From Halothiobacillus sp. (lineage in GTDB: Bacteria; Pseudomonadota; Gammaproteobacteria; Halothiobacillales; Halothiobacillaceae): 33,576 nt of DNA. The notes beneath the pieces are model-generated. The model was given only the letters and a program-made list of their open reading frames with translations, made no database searches and was not told the origin of the DNA. The stretch is from NCBI GenBank assembly GCA_023255735.1, contig JAGDVP010000014.1, positions 1 through 33,576 on the forward strand, written 5' to 3'. This document shows, in pieces, positions 1 through 7,729 of the stretch (positions within the stretch are counted from its first letter, which is position 1; each line of letters begins with the position of its first letter). The position numbers and the translations under genes were made by a program.

Positions 1-50
1 AAGGTTACCCTCTTAAACTCAATGCATTATTGTCTTGACTAAGGGGTCCA
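1..50. mobile_element. Possible insertion-sequence terminus
   Basis: The first 50 bases do not continue the receptor reading frame that follows: the frame meets a TGA at 36-38. The segment ends in GACTAAGGGGTCCA, so its complement begins TGGACCCCTTAGTC. This TG...CA type of end is common in IS3-like elements. Receptor homology begins right after it. No transposase is visible because the window starts here. An assembly junction or unrelated DNA are alternatives, and the family assignment is inference. Confidence 0.3.
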
Positions 51-710
51 CCATACAACATTGATTTGGGCTACCGCTATGACAGCAGCCTGCTGACGGC
101 ATCCGCAACGGCTTTCTACGTTAATTACAAGAATCGTCAAGCGCAGTCTGTTGATGCCAATGGTGTATTCCAAAACTACAACGTGGGCAACGTACATACC
201 AAAGGCTTAGAGCTAGAAGCGGGCACCAAGCCAATTAATGGCTTCAGTGTTTATGGCTCGCTGACCTACACCGATGCCGTCACCGCCTCCGATTACGTGA
301 CTTATGTTTCAGGCAAACAAGTGGTGATTCCCACATCGGGCAAGCAATATGTGAATGCGCCCAAATGGCTGGCTGCGGTGGACTTAAATTACCAACAGGG
401 GCGCTTCTTTGGTAATTTCAAAACCCGCTATACCGGCCTGCGCTATTCCACCGTACTGAACGATGAAAGCATCCCAGGCTACGTCACCAACGATTTGTCT
501 GTGGGATACAAATTTGCCAATGCGGGGTATTTCAAAAACCCCACGCTGCGGTTTAACGTATCCAACATCTTCAATCGCCAGTATTTGAACTCGATTGAAG
601 GCACCACCGTAACCGCCCTAGGCTATCAAACCTACAAAGGCAGCGCACCGACCTACATGCCGGCGGCACCGCGTTTTGCGAGCGTGACATTCTCGGCAGA
701 CTTCCAGTAA
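51..710 (+). pseudogene. TonB-dependent outer-membrane receptor, C-terminal barrel fragment
   Basis: This is the last ~220 residues of a TonB-dependent receptor, an outer-membrane beta-barrel that imports a bound ligand using TonB energy. Seen directly: alternating aromatic and polar strands, the motif NIDLGYRYDSS, the late-barrel sequence LRFNVSNIFNRQYLNS, and a C-terminus ending VTFSADFQ, near the expected terminal aromatic. The plug domain, the TonB box and most of the barrel are absent. An in-frame stop at 36-38 precedes the homologous part, and no ATG fits; the only near start is TTG at 66. The fragment is therefore probably inactive unless the left edge is an assembly artefact. The substrate cannot be read from this part. 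The phosphatases downstream suggest an organophosphate ligand (inference). Confidence 0.8.
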
Positions 711-752
711 GTCAACGTTTAGGGGCATTGCGGTTTAACACAAAAGCCCCTT

Positions 753-768
753 GGCACACGGATGTGCC
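753..768 (+). terminator. Weak hairpin after receptor gene
   Basis: GGCACA and TGTGCC form a perfect 6-base-pair stem with a CGGA loop, followed by GATTTCTTT. The position, 43 bases after the receptor stop, suits a terminator, but the stem is short and the T tract is interrupted. Confidence 0.3.
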
Positions 769-808
769 GATTTCTTTCAGCATCCCATGTTGAAAAAAAT
801 CACCGCCG

Positions 809-822
809 GAAAATCGATTTTC
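809..822. promoter_or_regulatory. 14-bp perfect palindrome upstream of the ExbB-like gene
   Basis: GAAAATCGATTTTC is a perfect palindrome about 90 bases upstream of the next start codon, in the only sizeable intergenic gap of this cluster. It could be an operator. It does not match a Pho box (paired CTGTCAT) or an obvious Fur box, and no binding protein can be named. Confidence 0.25.
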
Positions 823-881
823 GGTTTGTGTCGCCTAAACAATTCCGAATGGATTGGTTTAGACCTTCTTTAACTTTTATC

Positions 882-916
882 AGGAGGGCCGGGGCAACCC
901 CGCTTTAATCCCAATG
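882..916 (+). promoter_or_regulatory. Shine-Dalgarno separated from ATG by a small hairpin
   Basis: A strong AGGAGGG at 882-888 lies 25 bases from the ATG at 914, too far for ordinary use. Between them CGGGG (890-894) and CCCCG (898-902) can pair around a CAA loop. Folding would bring the ribosome site to roughly 12 bases from the ATG. The hairpin is seen in sequence; its role is inference. Confidence 0.35.
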
Positions 917-1489
917 GCATTTAATATTCACTTATTGCACGACATCGTTTTTTATTTGCTCTACGCCATGGCGGCCATCGTCACGTTTATTGCCATTGAG
1001 CGCATCATTTTTTACGCCTTCACAATTCGCCAAACGCGGCTTTGCTTAGAGAGCAATCAGGCGCCGAATGCCAACAGCGTGGTGGCCGATATGGTCACCC
1101 CCTTGCAAGCAGCCGAGTTTGGCCATGCCAGTCGCCATCAAATCGAAGATTTGGCCGAATCAGGCTACATCAAGGTGCGCACGCAATTAGTTCATCACCT
1201 CTGGGCACTCGATACCATCGTGACCGCCGCACCGCTTTTAGGCCTAGTCGGCACCATTTTTGGCATTATCGACACCTTCTCTGCCTTAGCGAGCTCGGGG
1301 ATTTCAGACCCTTCCGCAGTGAGTGCGGGCATTGGCACGGCACTCTATGCCACGGCGCTCGGGATCGGGGTAGCGCTTTATGGCCTGATTTTTTACAACC
1401 TATTTCATAACCGGGTTGAGCGGATCAGCGACAAAATCAAGTTAATTATTTTGAAATTCAGCGGTGCCAACCCACAAGCATCCGCCTAA
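914..1489 (+). CDS. MotA/TolQ/ExbB-type proton channel family protein
   Basis: This 191-residue inner-membrane protein belongs to the MotA/TolQ/ExbB family, whose members use proton flow to energise TonB or Tol proteins. Three membrane segments are visible: residues ~10-37, and the diagnostic pair near 105-130 (TAAPLLGLVGTIFGIIDTF) and 140-165 (AGIGTALYATALGIGVALYG). The long cytoplasmic loop lies between segments 1 and 2. It follows a TonB receptor and precedes two phosphatases on the same strand, so it probably serves that receptor. No ExbD or TonB partner is encoded nearby, so it would need partners from elsewhere or from the lost left side. ATG 914 is the only reasonable start; its ribosome site is unusually distant. 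ExbB is more likely than TolQ from context alone. Confidence 0.85.
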   Translation: MAFNIHLLHDIVFYLLYAMAAIVTFIAIERIIFYAFTIRQTRLCLESNQAPNANSVVADMVTPLQAAEFGHASRHQIEDLAESGYIKVRTQLVHHLWALDTIVTAAPLLGLVGTIFGIIDTFSALASSGISDPSAVSAGIGTALYATALGIGVALYGLIFYNLFHNRVERISDKIKLIILKFSGANPQASA

Positions 1490-1523
1490 TGCCAAGCTTT
1501 TAACGGTTACCAAGAGACAGATC

Positions 1524-2933
1524 ATGACAACCCCCGCATTACCCGATTTGCATCGACGCTCATTTTTACGTTCCAGCGCCACGTTAAGCGCCCTATTAGC
1601 CGCTGGTGTGTGGCCATTTCCCAGCGCATGGGCGGCGCCCGCGCCAGCTGGCATCCTGCACGCCGGCCCCATGCAGGGCTATGTCGCCGCGCGCTCCGGC
1701 ATTGTGTGGTTGCAAACGCCGGGCGCTGCGGAGGTATTTATTGAATTCGCGCCCGAGGATCACCCCGAAGCCAAAAAGCGCACCGACCCCGTGAAGACCC
1801 TTGCCGCCAATGAGTTTTGCGCGCATATCGTATGCGATGACTTAACACCCGGGCTGAACTATCGCTGCATTGCCTTTGTGAACGATCAGCCGGTAAGCGA
1901 CAAACCCATCATTTTGCGCACACAAAAAATTTGGGCTTACCGCAGCCCCGCACCTGATTTCACCGTGCTTGCCGGCTCCTGCGCATTTATCAACGATCCG
2001 CTCTATGATCGCCCCGGTAAAGGCTATGGTGGCGGCTACGAAATCTACACACCGATGGCGCAAGAAAATGCCGATTTAATGGTCTGGCTGGGCGATAACC
2101 TGTATTTTCGAGAAGCCGATTTATTGAGCCCGCAAGGCATGGCGCTCCGCTATCAAAAAGATCGAGCTTTTGCGCCGCTACAAACTTTTTTGCGCTCCTG
2201 CCCACAAATCGCTATTTGGGATGACCACGATTACGGCCCCAACGATAGCGAAACCAGTTTTGAGTTCAAAGACGATGCGCTGCGTCTCTTCAAAACCTAT
2301 TGGGCTAATCCTTCGTATGGCACCGCACAAACCCCCGGCGTATTCACCAAGGTGAGCCAATACGATGCCGATTTTTTTTTATTAGATGACCGCTACTGGC
2401 GGTCTGCCGACCGAACAAGCCCTGGTGAAGCCGGCAAGGTCATGTTTGGTAAGGCGCAAATCGAATGGCTGAAAAATGCGCTGCTTTTTTCGAATGCACG
2501 TTTCAAAATCATCGCGGCCGGCGGGCAGTTTTTCAATGATGACGACAGGTATGAAGGCTGGAATCAATATCCCATTGAGCGCGCTGAATTTTTGGGCTGG
2601 CTACAACAAAACCAAATTCCCGGCGTGTTATTTTTATCCGGCGATCGGCATATCACCGAGCTGATTAGCTACCCACGTCCGCGCTACGGGGGAAAGCATG
2701 ATTACCCTCTGCTTGAATTCACTGCCTCACCCTTAAACTCAAGCCCCGCCAAAGGGGATAAAAACCCCAATCGCGTGCCCGATACCTTGGTTGAAGCCCG
2801 CAATTACGGGGTATTGAAGTTTTCCGGTGATACCCAAAACCGTGTCTTAACCCTCCAAACCAAAGGCGTCGAAGGCCAAGTTTTATGGTCGCACGATATA
2901 ACCTTGGCGGATTTAGGCTATGACATCAAATAA
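1524..2933 (+). CDS. PhoD-like alkaline phosphatase, Tat-exported
   Basis: This 469-residue metallophosphatase of the PhoD family hydrolyses phosphomonoesters or diesters outside the cytoplasm. The N-terminus carries a twin-arginine signal (RRSFLR, residues 11-16), a hydrophobic stretch and an AWA-AP cleavage site near 38. This fixes ATG 1524 over an earlier in-frame ATG. An N-terminal beta-sandwich (~45-135) precedes the catalytic domain with GSC (~151-153), WLGDNLYF (~188-195), WDDHDYG (~232-238), LLDDRYW (~286-292) and LSGDRH near the C-terminus. These are the metal-binding blocks of PhoD-type enzymes, which use Fe/Ca. It starts 34 bases after the channel gene and overlaps the next gene by 14 bases, so they are probably co-transcribed. 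Substrate preference cannot be read from sequence. Confidence 0.88.
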   Translation: MTTPALPDLHRRSFLRSSATLSALLAAGVWPFPSAWAAPAPAGILHAGPMQGYVAARSGIVWLQTPGAAEVFIEFAPEDHPEAKKRTDPVKTLAANEFCAHIVCDDLTPGLNYRCIAFVNDQPVSDKPIILRTQKIWAYRSPAPDFTVLAGSCAFINDPLYDRPGKGYGGGYEIYTPMAQENADLMVWLGDNLYFREADLLSPQGMALRYQKDRAFAPLQTFLRSCPQIAIWDDHDYGPNDSETSFEFKDDALRLFKTYWANPSYGTAQTPGVFTKVSQYDADFFLLDDRYWRSADRTSPGEAGKVMFGKAQIEWLKNALLFSNARFKIIAAGGQFFNDDDRYEGWNQYPIERAEFLGWLQQNQIPGVLFLSGDRHITELISYPRPRYGGKHDYPLLEFTASPLNSSPAKGDKNPNRVPDTLVEARNYGVLKFSGDTQNRVLTLQTKGVEGQVLWSHDITLADLGYDIK

Positions 2934-3255
2934 CCGAATCAACGACGGCAAGCTGTGTCCACTTCGCATTGCACTGAACACGAGTGAATTTGCACAGTGG
3001 ATGCACGCGCATCGTGGCCAAACCGTGGCGCGCACTGCCATTCAAGCCGCGTTCAAACAGAGTTTTAAGCAAGTTGATGCCAGCGCCATGCAATTGCGTT
3101 GTGCATCAAAACTCGGCAGCAGCAACAAAGATATTCTGACGGAAATCTGGTTAACCATCCCGACCGCGCAACTTGCACAATTCCCTCAACCTGAGAGCTT
3201 CGGCCCTGGGCTACGCGGCAATTGCGCGGCAAAAATCCAAATTTTGCAGAATTAA
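2920..3255 (+). CDS. Hypothetical protein, 111 residues, overlapping phoD-like gene
   Basis: I do not recognise this protein. Its ATG lies within the last codons of the PhoD-like gene (14-base overlap), and its stop is 39 bases before the acid phosphatase start. This placement suggests a translationally coupled operon member. It has no signal peptide or membrane segment. It contains three cysteines and a mid-region with helical character (residues ~20-50), ending in an Asn/Gln-rich tip. The frame stays open in exactly the gap between two phosphatases, which favours a real gene. Homologues at the same position in other genomes would settle it. Confidence 0.6.
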   Translation: MTSNNRINDGKLCPLRIALNTSEFAQWMHAHRGQTVARTAIQAAFKQSFKQVDASAMQLRCASKLGSSNKDILTEIWLTIPTAQLAQFPQPESFGPGLRGNCAAKIQILQN

Positions 3256-3294
3256 ACCCACAACTAACGCACAAAATATAAGCCGAGGACACCG

Positions 3295-4140
3295 ATGAAA
3301 CATCTCGTTATTTTATTACTCTGCGCACTTAGCCTTACCTTAAACGGCCAAGTACGCAGTGCCGCGGTTTCCCCTGATGACAACCTAAATGCCACCGCCT
3401 GGTCACAAACCAGTATTGAGCATAATTTAATCCTCATCCAAACCTACAAAACCGCTGAAAATCAGCTGATTGCGGCGTTAAACGATCCGCATTGGAACGC
3501 CCTGACGCCCGATGAGCGCACGCAAACAAATGCGCCGCGCAAACCCGCCGTCATTTTGGATGTGGATGAAACAGTACTCGACAACAGCCCTTTTCAAAGT
3601 GATCTCATCAAACGTCACGGTCAATTTAACGAAGCCGATTGGGGTGCTTGGTGCCGAAAAGCGCAAGCACAGGCTCTACCTGGCGCATTAAACTTTGTGG
3701 CGCTGGCCAGTCGACTCGGCATTGATGTGTTCTACATCTCGAATCGTGCAAAAGATTTAGATCAAGCGACCATTCAAAACCTTAAAAACCAAGGCTTCCC
3801 CATCAGTGGCACGGAACAATTTTTAGGCCTTGGCACCGTAGTGCCAGGCTGTGAATCCGTGGGGACGGAAAAGGGTTGCCGCCGGATATCGGTGGGCAGA
3901 ACGCATCGGGTTTTAATGCAATTTGGCGATCAGTTAGGTGATTTTATGGATGTTTTAAACAATACCGTCAGCGCCCGCAACGCCCAAGTTCAGCCCTATT
4001 TAAATTGGATTGGTCAACGTTGGTTTGTTTTGCCCAACCCCATGTACGGCAGCTGGGAGTCGGCATTAATTAATAACAACTGGGCGGCATCAATCGAGCA
4101 GCGGCGCGAGCAAAAAATTGATGCGTTACGCGACAATTAA
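3295..4140 (+). CDS. Secreted HAD acid phosphatase, class C / e(P4) family
   Basis: This 281-residue phosphatase belongs to the HAD-superfamily acid phosphatase / 5'-nucleotidase e(P4) group and cleaves phosphomonoesters such as nucleotides in the periplasm. The HAD nucleophile motif is DVDETVLDNS, with Asp89 and Asp91. Motif II is in YISNRAKD, and the late acidic motif is FGDQLGDF. A Sec signal peptide spans residues 1-~23 (MKHLVILLLCALSLTL). The usual e(P4) lipobox is not evident, because LLLC lacks a small residue before Cys, so it may be soluble rather than a lipoprotein. GAGGAC sits just upstream of ATG 3295. It is the last gene of the receptor-channel-PhoD cluster, which supports a role in phosphorus scavenging. 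Confidence 0.88.
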   Translation: MKHLVILLLCALSLTLNGQVRSAAVSPDDNLNATAWSQTSIEHNLILIQTYKTAENQLIAALNDPHWNALTPDERTQTNAPRKPAVILDVDETVLDNSPFQSDLIKRHGQFNEADWGAWCRKAQAQALPGALNFVALASRLGIDVFYISNRAKDLDQATIQNLKNQGFPISGTEQFLGLGTVVPGCESVGTEKGCRRISVGRTHRVLMQFGDQLGDFMDVLNNTVSARNAQVQPYLNWIGQRWFVLPNPMYGSWESALINNNWAASIEQRREQKIDALRDN

Positions 4141-4162
4141 CCATGAGCCAAACCCAATCACC

Positions 4163-4513
4163 TCACAACAAATTGATCCCAAAGCGTCGCATCAATAGCG
4201 CAAACAAGCCAAACAGCACCAGCGTGAGCACCACGCAAACAGCCAACGTAGGCCAAAAACCCAAGCGGCTTAATAAAAACGGGAATACCAAGAACATCGG
4301 CAGCGTGGGCAGCACATACCAAAATGTGTACCACGCATGATTGGCGATCTTTTCTTCTGACTGCTGCCCCACATGCAGCCAGATCAAGGCCATGATCGTA
4401 ACCAGCGGCAAGGCGCCGAGCAGTCCGCCGAGTTTATCGCTGCGTTTGGCCACCTCTGAAACCACCACGATCCCCAAAGCCGTCAGCGCGTATTTTGTTA
4501 TTAACCAGCCCAT
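4163..4513 (-). CDS. DUF3147 family membrane protein
   Basis: This 116-residue integral membrane protein matches what I recall of the DUF3147 family. It begins MGWLITKYALTA and contains SEVAKRSDKLGGLLGALPL and the segment TFWYVLPTLPMFLVFPFLL. Four hydrophobic helices are apparent, with a short loop near residue 50 and an Arg-rich end (MRRFG). ATG 4513 is chosen because it follows a GGA-containing stretch and matches the usual family N-terminus; a TTG eight codons upstream is the alternative. It converges on the acid phosphatase with a 22-base gap. Function is unknown in the family. Confidence 0.8.
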   Translation of the reverse strand: MGWLITKYALTALGIVVVSEVAKRSDKLGGLLGALPLVTIMALIWLHVGQQSEEKIANHAWYTFWYVLPTLPMFLVFPFLLSRLGFWPTLAVCVVLTLVLFGLFALLMRRFGINLL

Positions 4514-4567
4514 ATTTTTTCCGTTGATTGAGAACAAAGCTCGGCTTTAGATGCGTTTTATTCATGG

Positions 4568-4593
4568 TTTTGATCAAAAATTATCAATATAAA
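4568..4593. promoter_or_regulatory. AT-rich divergent control region of metE
   Basis: TTTTGATCAAAA (4568-4579) is a perfect 12-bp palindrome, followed by TATAAA at 4588-4593, a possible -10 for metE with a poor -35. The gap serves both metE and the divergent DUF3147 gene. I see no MetJ box, no MetR-type TGAA-N5-TTCA and no cobalamin riboswitch, although metE genes are often controlled by one of these. Confidence 0.3.
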
Positions 4594-4659
4594 TCATGTT
4601 TAATTCCGGTATCGTGAATAGCGTTAATCGTTAAACCGCCTAAATGGATACCAAAACTT

Positions 4660-6942
4660 ATGTCACACCCGAAAATTACCACCCATATTCTGGGCTATCC
4701 CCGCATCGGCGAACGCCGCACTTTGAAGTGGGCGCTCGAATCCCATTGGCGCGGCACACTCAGTGCACAAGCCCTACATGATACCGCCGTGGGCGTACGC
4801 GCGAAGAACTTTGCCGAATTTGCCGCGGCGGGCATTAGCTTGCCGCCAGCGGGCGATTTCACCTACTACGATCACATCGCCGACACGGCTTTGATGTTCG
4901 GCCAAGTGCCGAGCCGATTTGGTAGCACCGCAAACACCGCCGAGAACTTATTTGTATTGGGGCGCGGCAAAAATCGTGATGGCCACAATATTGCGCCGCT
5001 TGCGATGAAAAAATGGTTTAACAGCAACTATCACTATATGGTGCCGGAACTTGATGCCGCCCAACCCGTAAAGCTTGATTCAGCGCGGTATATCGCCTTA
5101 GTGCGTGAAGCGTTGGCGCTGAACCCGGCGGCGAAACCTGTAATTGTAGGGCCTTTAACCTTTTTGTATTTAAGCCGGGGGATTGATGAGGCTGCACGCC
5201 TAGCGAAGGCCGATGCCTTAGCGGGCGCGTATCAGCAATTATTGAATGAGCTCAAAACCTTAGGCGTGACTTGGGTGCAAATCGACGAGCCGATTTTAAC
5301 CCTTGATTTGCCCACCGCGTGGCTGGCCGCGTTCGAGCCCACCTACCACAAGCTCAAAGTGGCGGGCATTAAGCTCTTGCTCACCACCTATTTTGGTGAT
5401 TTGAACGGTAATGTCGCGCTCGCCGCCAGCCTGCCGGTCGATGGTTTGCACATTGATGCGATTGCCACCCAAGACCTCATCGCGGTGGCCGATCGCCTGC
5501 CGGATTACAAAGTGTTGTCGGTGGGGATTATCGACGGTCGCTCAATTTGGCGCGCCAATTTAGCCGAGAAACTTGAGCGTTTGCAGCCGGTGTATGCGCG
5601 CTTAAAAGATCGGTTGTGGCTGGCGCCCTCTTGCTCGCTGTTGCATTTGCCGGTGGATGCGACGCTGGAAACGCATGCGCCAGAATTTTTGCGCGCCAAT
5701 TTAAGCTATGCCCGCCAAAAGCTCCACGAGCTTGCCATCCTAGCCCGTGGGCTGGGCGAAGGCGAAGCGGCAATTGCCAGCGAAATCGCGGCGGCCACGG
5801 CGGCGCGCGCCTTGCTTGATACCCATGCGGGCCGGGTGAATGCGGATGTGCGTGGCCGCACGGATACGATTGCGCACCAATCGCCCGATCGCGCCGAGGC
5901 GTTTGCCGTGCGCGCCGCCGCTCAGCAAGCCCGTTTTCATTTGCCACTATTGCCTACCACGACCATCGGCTCGTTCCCGCAAACCCACGAGATTCGGGCG
6001 GCGCGCAAGGCATTCAAAAATAATGAGATTTCAGCGGCCGAGTACGAGACCAGCATGAAAGCCGAAATCAAACATGTGATTGAAGTGCAAGAAAAAATTG
6101 GCTTAGATGCACTGGTGCATGGCGAGGCCGAGCGCAACGACATGGTCGAATACTTCGGCGAGCAGCTCGATGGCTTTGCCTTCACGCAAGAAGGCTGGGT
6201 GCAATCGTATGGCTCCCGCTGCGTGAAGCCGCCCATCATTTGGGGCGATGTGCACCGTGCCAAACCGATGACGGTTGAGTGGAGTCGCTACGCGCAATCG
6301 CTCTCAAGCCGTCCGGTTAAAGGCATGCTCACAGGTCCTGTCACGATTTTATTCTGGTCGTTCGTGCGCGACGATTTATCGCGTGAAGCTGTGTGTTATC
6401 AAATCGCCGAGGCTTTACGCCACGAGATCAATGACTTGGCCGCCGCCGGCATCGGCATGATTCAAGTCGATGAACCCGCCTTCCGCGAAGGCTTGCCGCT
6501 GCGCAAAAAAGATTGGGCACCTTATTTAGCCTGGGCGGTGCGCGCGTTTAAACACTCAGTCAAAGATGCCGCGCGCGATGTCCAAATCCACACCCACATG
6601 TGTTACAGCGAGTTTAACGACATTATCGAAGCCATCGCCGCGCTGGATGCGGATGTGATTACCATTGAAACCACCCGCTCAAACATGCAGCTGCTGGATG
6701 CCTTCTCGGATTTTGCCTACCCCAACGCTATAGGACCCGGCATTTACGACATTCACGCGCCGCAAATTCCCACCGTGGACGAGATCGAGCCACGGGTGCG
6801 GCTTGCCATGGAGAAAATCCCAGTCGAACGGCTGTGGATCAATCCCGACTGCGGCCTTAAAACCCGCACCTGGGCTGAGGTAATTCCCTCGCTTGAGGCC
6901 ATGGTTGCCGTAGCACGCACATTGCGCAGCAAACTAAACTAA
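4660..6942 (+). CDS. metE: Cobalamin-independent methionine synthase
   Basis: MetE transfers the methyl group of 5-methyltetrahydropteroyltriglutamate to homocysteine, the last step of methionine synthesis, in the cytoplasm without B12. The 760-residue length is typical. The N-terminal domain starts HILGYPRIGERRTLKWALE. The C-terminal catalytic domain carries the zinc ligands in HTHMCYSEF (His and Cys), ITIETTRS (Glu) and NPDCGLKTR (Cys). The LPTTTIGSFPQT signature that opens the C-terminal half is present. It is transcribed alone, with an AT-rich upstream region and a strong hairpin terminator 24 bases after the stop. The start has only a weak GGA upstream, but the N-terminus matches the family. 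Confidence 0.97.
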   Translation: MSHPKITTHILGYPRIGERRTLKWALESHWRGTLSAQALHDTAVGVRAKNFAEFAAAGISLPPAGDFTYYDHIADTALMFGQVPSRFGSTANTAENLFVLGRGKNRDGHNIAPLAMKKWFNSNYHYMVPELDAAQPVKLDSARYIALVREALALNPAAKPVIVGPLTFLYLSRGIDEAARLAKADALAGAYQQLLNELKTLGVTWVQIDEPILTLDLPTAWLAAFEPTYHKLKVAGIKLLLTTYFGDLNGNVALAASLPVDGLHIDAIATQDLIAVADRLPDYKVLSVGIIDGRSIWRANLAEKLERLQPVYARLKDRLWLAPSCSLLHLPVDATLETHAPEFLRANLSYARQKLHELAILARGLGEGEAAIASEIAAATAARALLDTHAGRVNADVRGRTDTIAHQSPDRAEAFAVRAAAQQARFHLPLLPTTTIGSFPQTHEIRAARKAFKNNEISAAEYETSMKAEIKHVIEVQEKIGLDALVHGEAERNDMVEYFGEQLDGFAFTQEGWVQSYGSRCVKPPIIWGDVHRAKPMTVEWSRYAQSLSSRPVKGMLTGPVTILFWSFVRDDLSREAVCYQIAEALRHEINDLAAAGIGMIQVDEPAFREGLPLRKKDWAPYLAWAVRAFKHSVKDAARDVQIHTHMCYSEFNDIIEAIAALDADVITIETTRSNMQLLDAFSDFAYPNAIGPGIYDIHAPQIPTVDEIEPRVRLAMEKIPVERLWINPDCGLKTRTWAEVIPSLEAMVAVARTLRSKLN

Positions 6943-6965
6943 GCCAGTTTCGACATCACGCACTA

Positions 6966-7001
6966 AAAGGTCGCCCGAGTGAACGCTCGGGCGGCCTTTT
7001 T
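6966..7001. terminator. Bidirectional rho-independent terminator, metE / gpx
   Basis: AAAGGTCGCCCGAG and CTCGGGCGGCCTTT form a long GC-rich stem with a short loop, followed by TTTTTGTTT on the plus strand and a shorter T run on the minus strand. It ends metE and probably also the convergent peroxidase gene. A second imperfect hairpin at 7029-7055 lies next to the peroxidase stop. Confidence 0.9.
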
Positions 7002-7056
7002 GTTTCAAGCAAAACAGCTGCGCGGATTGCTTTATGGGCCTGCTGGCCTTAAAGCG

Positions 7057-7617
7057 TTAACCCGATTTAAGCGCAGCGGCAATTTTAGGGCTGAGCGCTT
7101 CGGGGGTGACAGGCGAATCAAAACTGCCGATCAGCTTACCATCGCGGCCAATCAAATATTTATGAAAATTCCACGTGGGATAATCGCCCCCCGCCGCCTC
7201 GGCTAGGGTTTTAAACAGCGGCGAGGCGTTATTGGCGCGCACGTGCATTTTCTCAAACATCGGGAATTTCACGTCATAGGTGAGCTGGCAGAAATCTTGG
7301 ATTTGATTTTCGGGCTTGGGGTCTTGGCCGCCAAAATCATTGGAGGGAAACCCCAACACCACCAAACCTTGATCTTTGTACTCGGCATAAAGCTGCTCCA
7401 GTCCCTTAAATTGGGGGGTGTAGCCGCAATAGGAGGCGGTATTTACCACCAGCACCACTTTGTCGGCATAAGTGGTACACAAATCCACCTGCGCCTCGCT
7501 GGCCAGTTTGCGCACCGTAAAATGCAGCAGGGGGCAGCTTGGGGCGGCAAACACAGGGATGGCCGGCGAGAGCGCAGTGGCCAATATCCCTTGAAGAAAA
7601 ATACGTCGGCTCGTCAT
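7057..7617 (-). CDS. Glutathione peroxidase family protein, exported, Cys-type
   Basis: This 186-residue thiol peroxidase reduces hydrogen or organic peroxides. The catalytic tetrad is visible as Cys64 (NTASYCGYTPQ), Gln98 (GFPSNDFGGQ) and Trp149-Asn150 (TWNFHKYL). It uses cysteine, not selenocysteine. Cys110 in FCQLTYDVKFPMF sits where thioredoxin-dependent members keep their resolving cysteine, so the reductant is more likely thioredoxin-like than glutathione. The N-terminus (MTSRRIFLQGILATALS) looks like a Tat or Sec signal with cleavage near AVFAAP-type residues ~24-26, placing the enzyme in the periplasm. GAGGTGA precedes ATG 7617. It lies 112 bases downstream of the peptidase gene on the same strand. 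Confidence 0.88.
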   Translation of the reverse strand: MTSRRIFLQGILATALSPAIPVFAAPSCPLLHFTVRKLASEAQVDLCTTYADKVVLVVNTASYCGYTPQFKGLEQLYAEYKDQGLVVLGFPSNDFGGQDPKPENQIQDFCQLTYDVKFPMFEKMHVRANNASPLFKTLAEAAGGDYPTWNFHKYLIGRDGKLIGSFDSPVTPEALSPKIAAALKSG

Positions 7618-7729
7618 AAATCACCTCATCCCAGAGCATTAACGTGAATGAAAAAAGCACTATGACTATAGCCTGCCGCGTGGCGATATCGCTTCAACAA
7701 AAGGAATTTAAGCCCATTTACCCCCGGCA

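Noticed and set aside
711-913. Pho box upstream of the phosphatase cluster
   Set aside because: No pair of CTGTCAT-like repeats with 11-base spacing is present.
1042-1410. Open frame of 122 codons inside the ExbB-like gene
   Set aside because: It is a shifted reading of a well-supported gene, with no family features and no ribosome site.
4143-4340. Plus-strand small frame after the acid phosphatase
   Set aside because: It is antisense to the DUF3147 gene and Asn/Lys-rich in an artefactual way.
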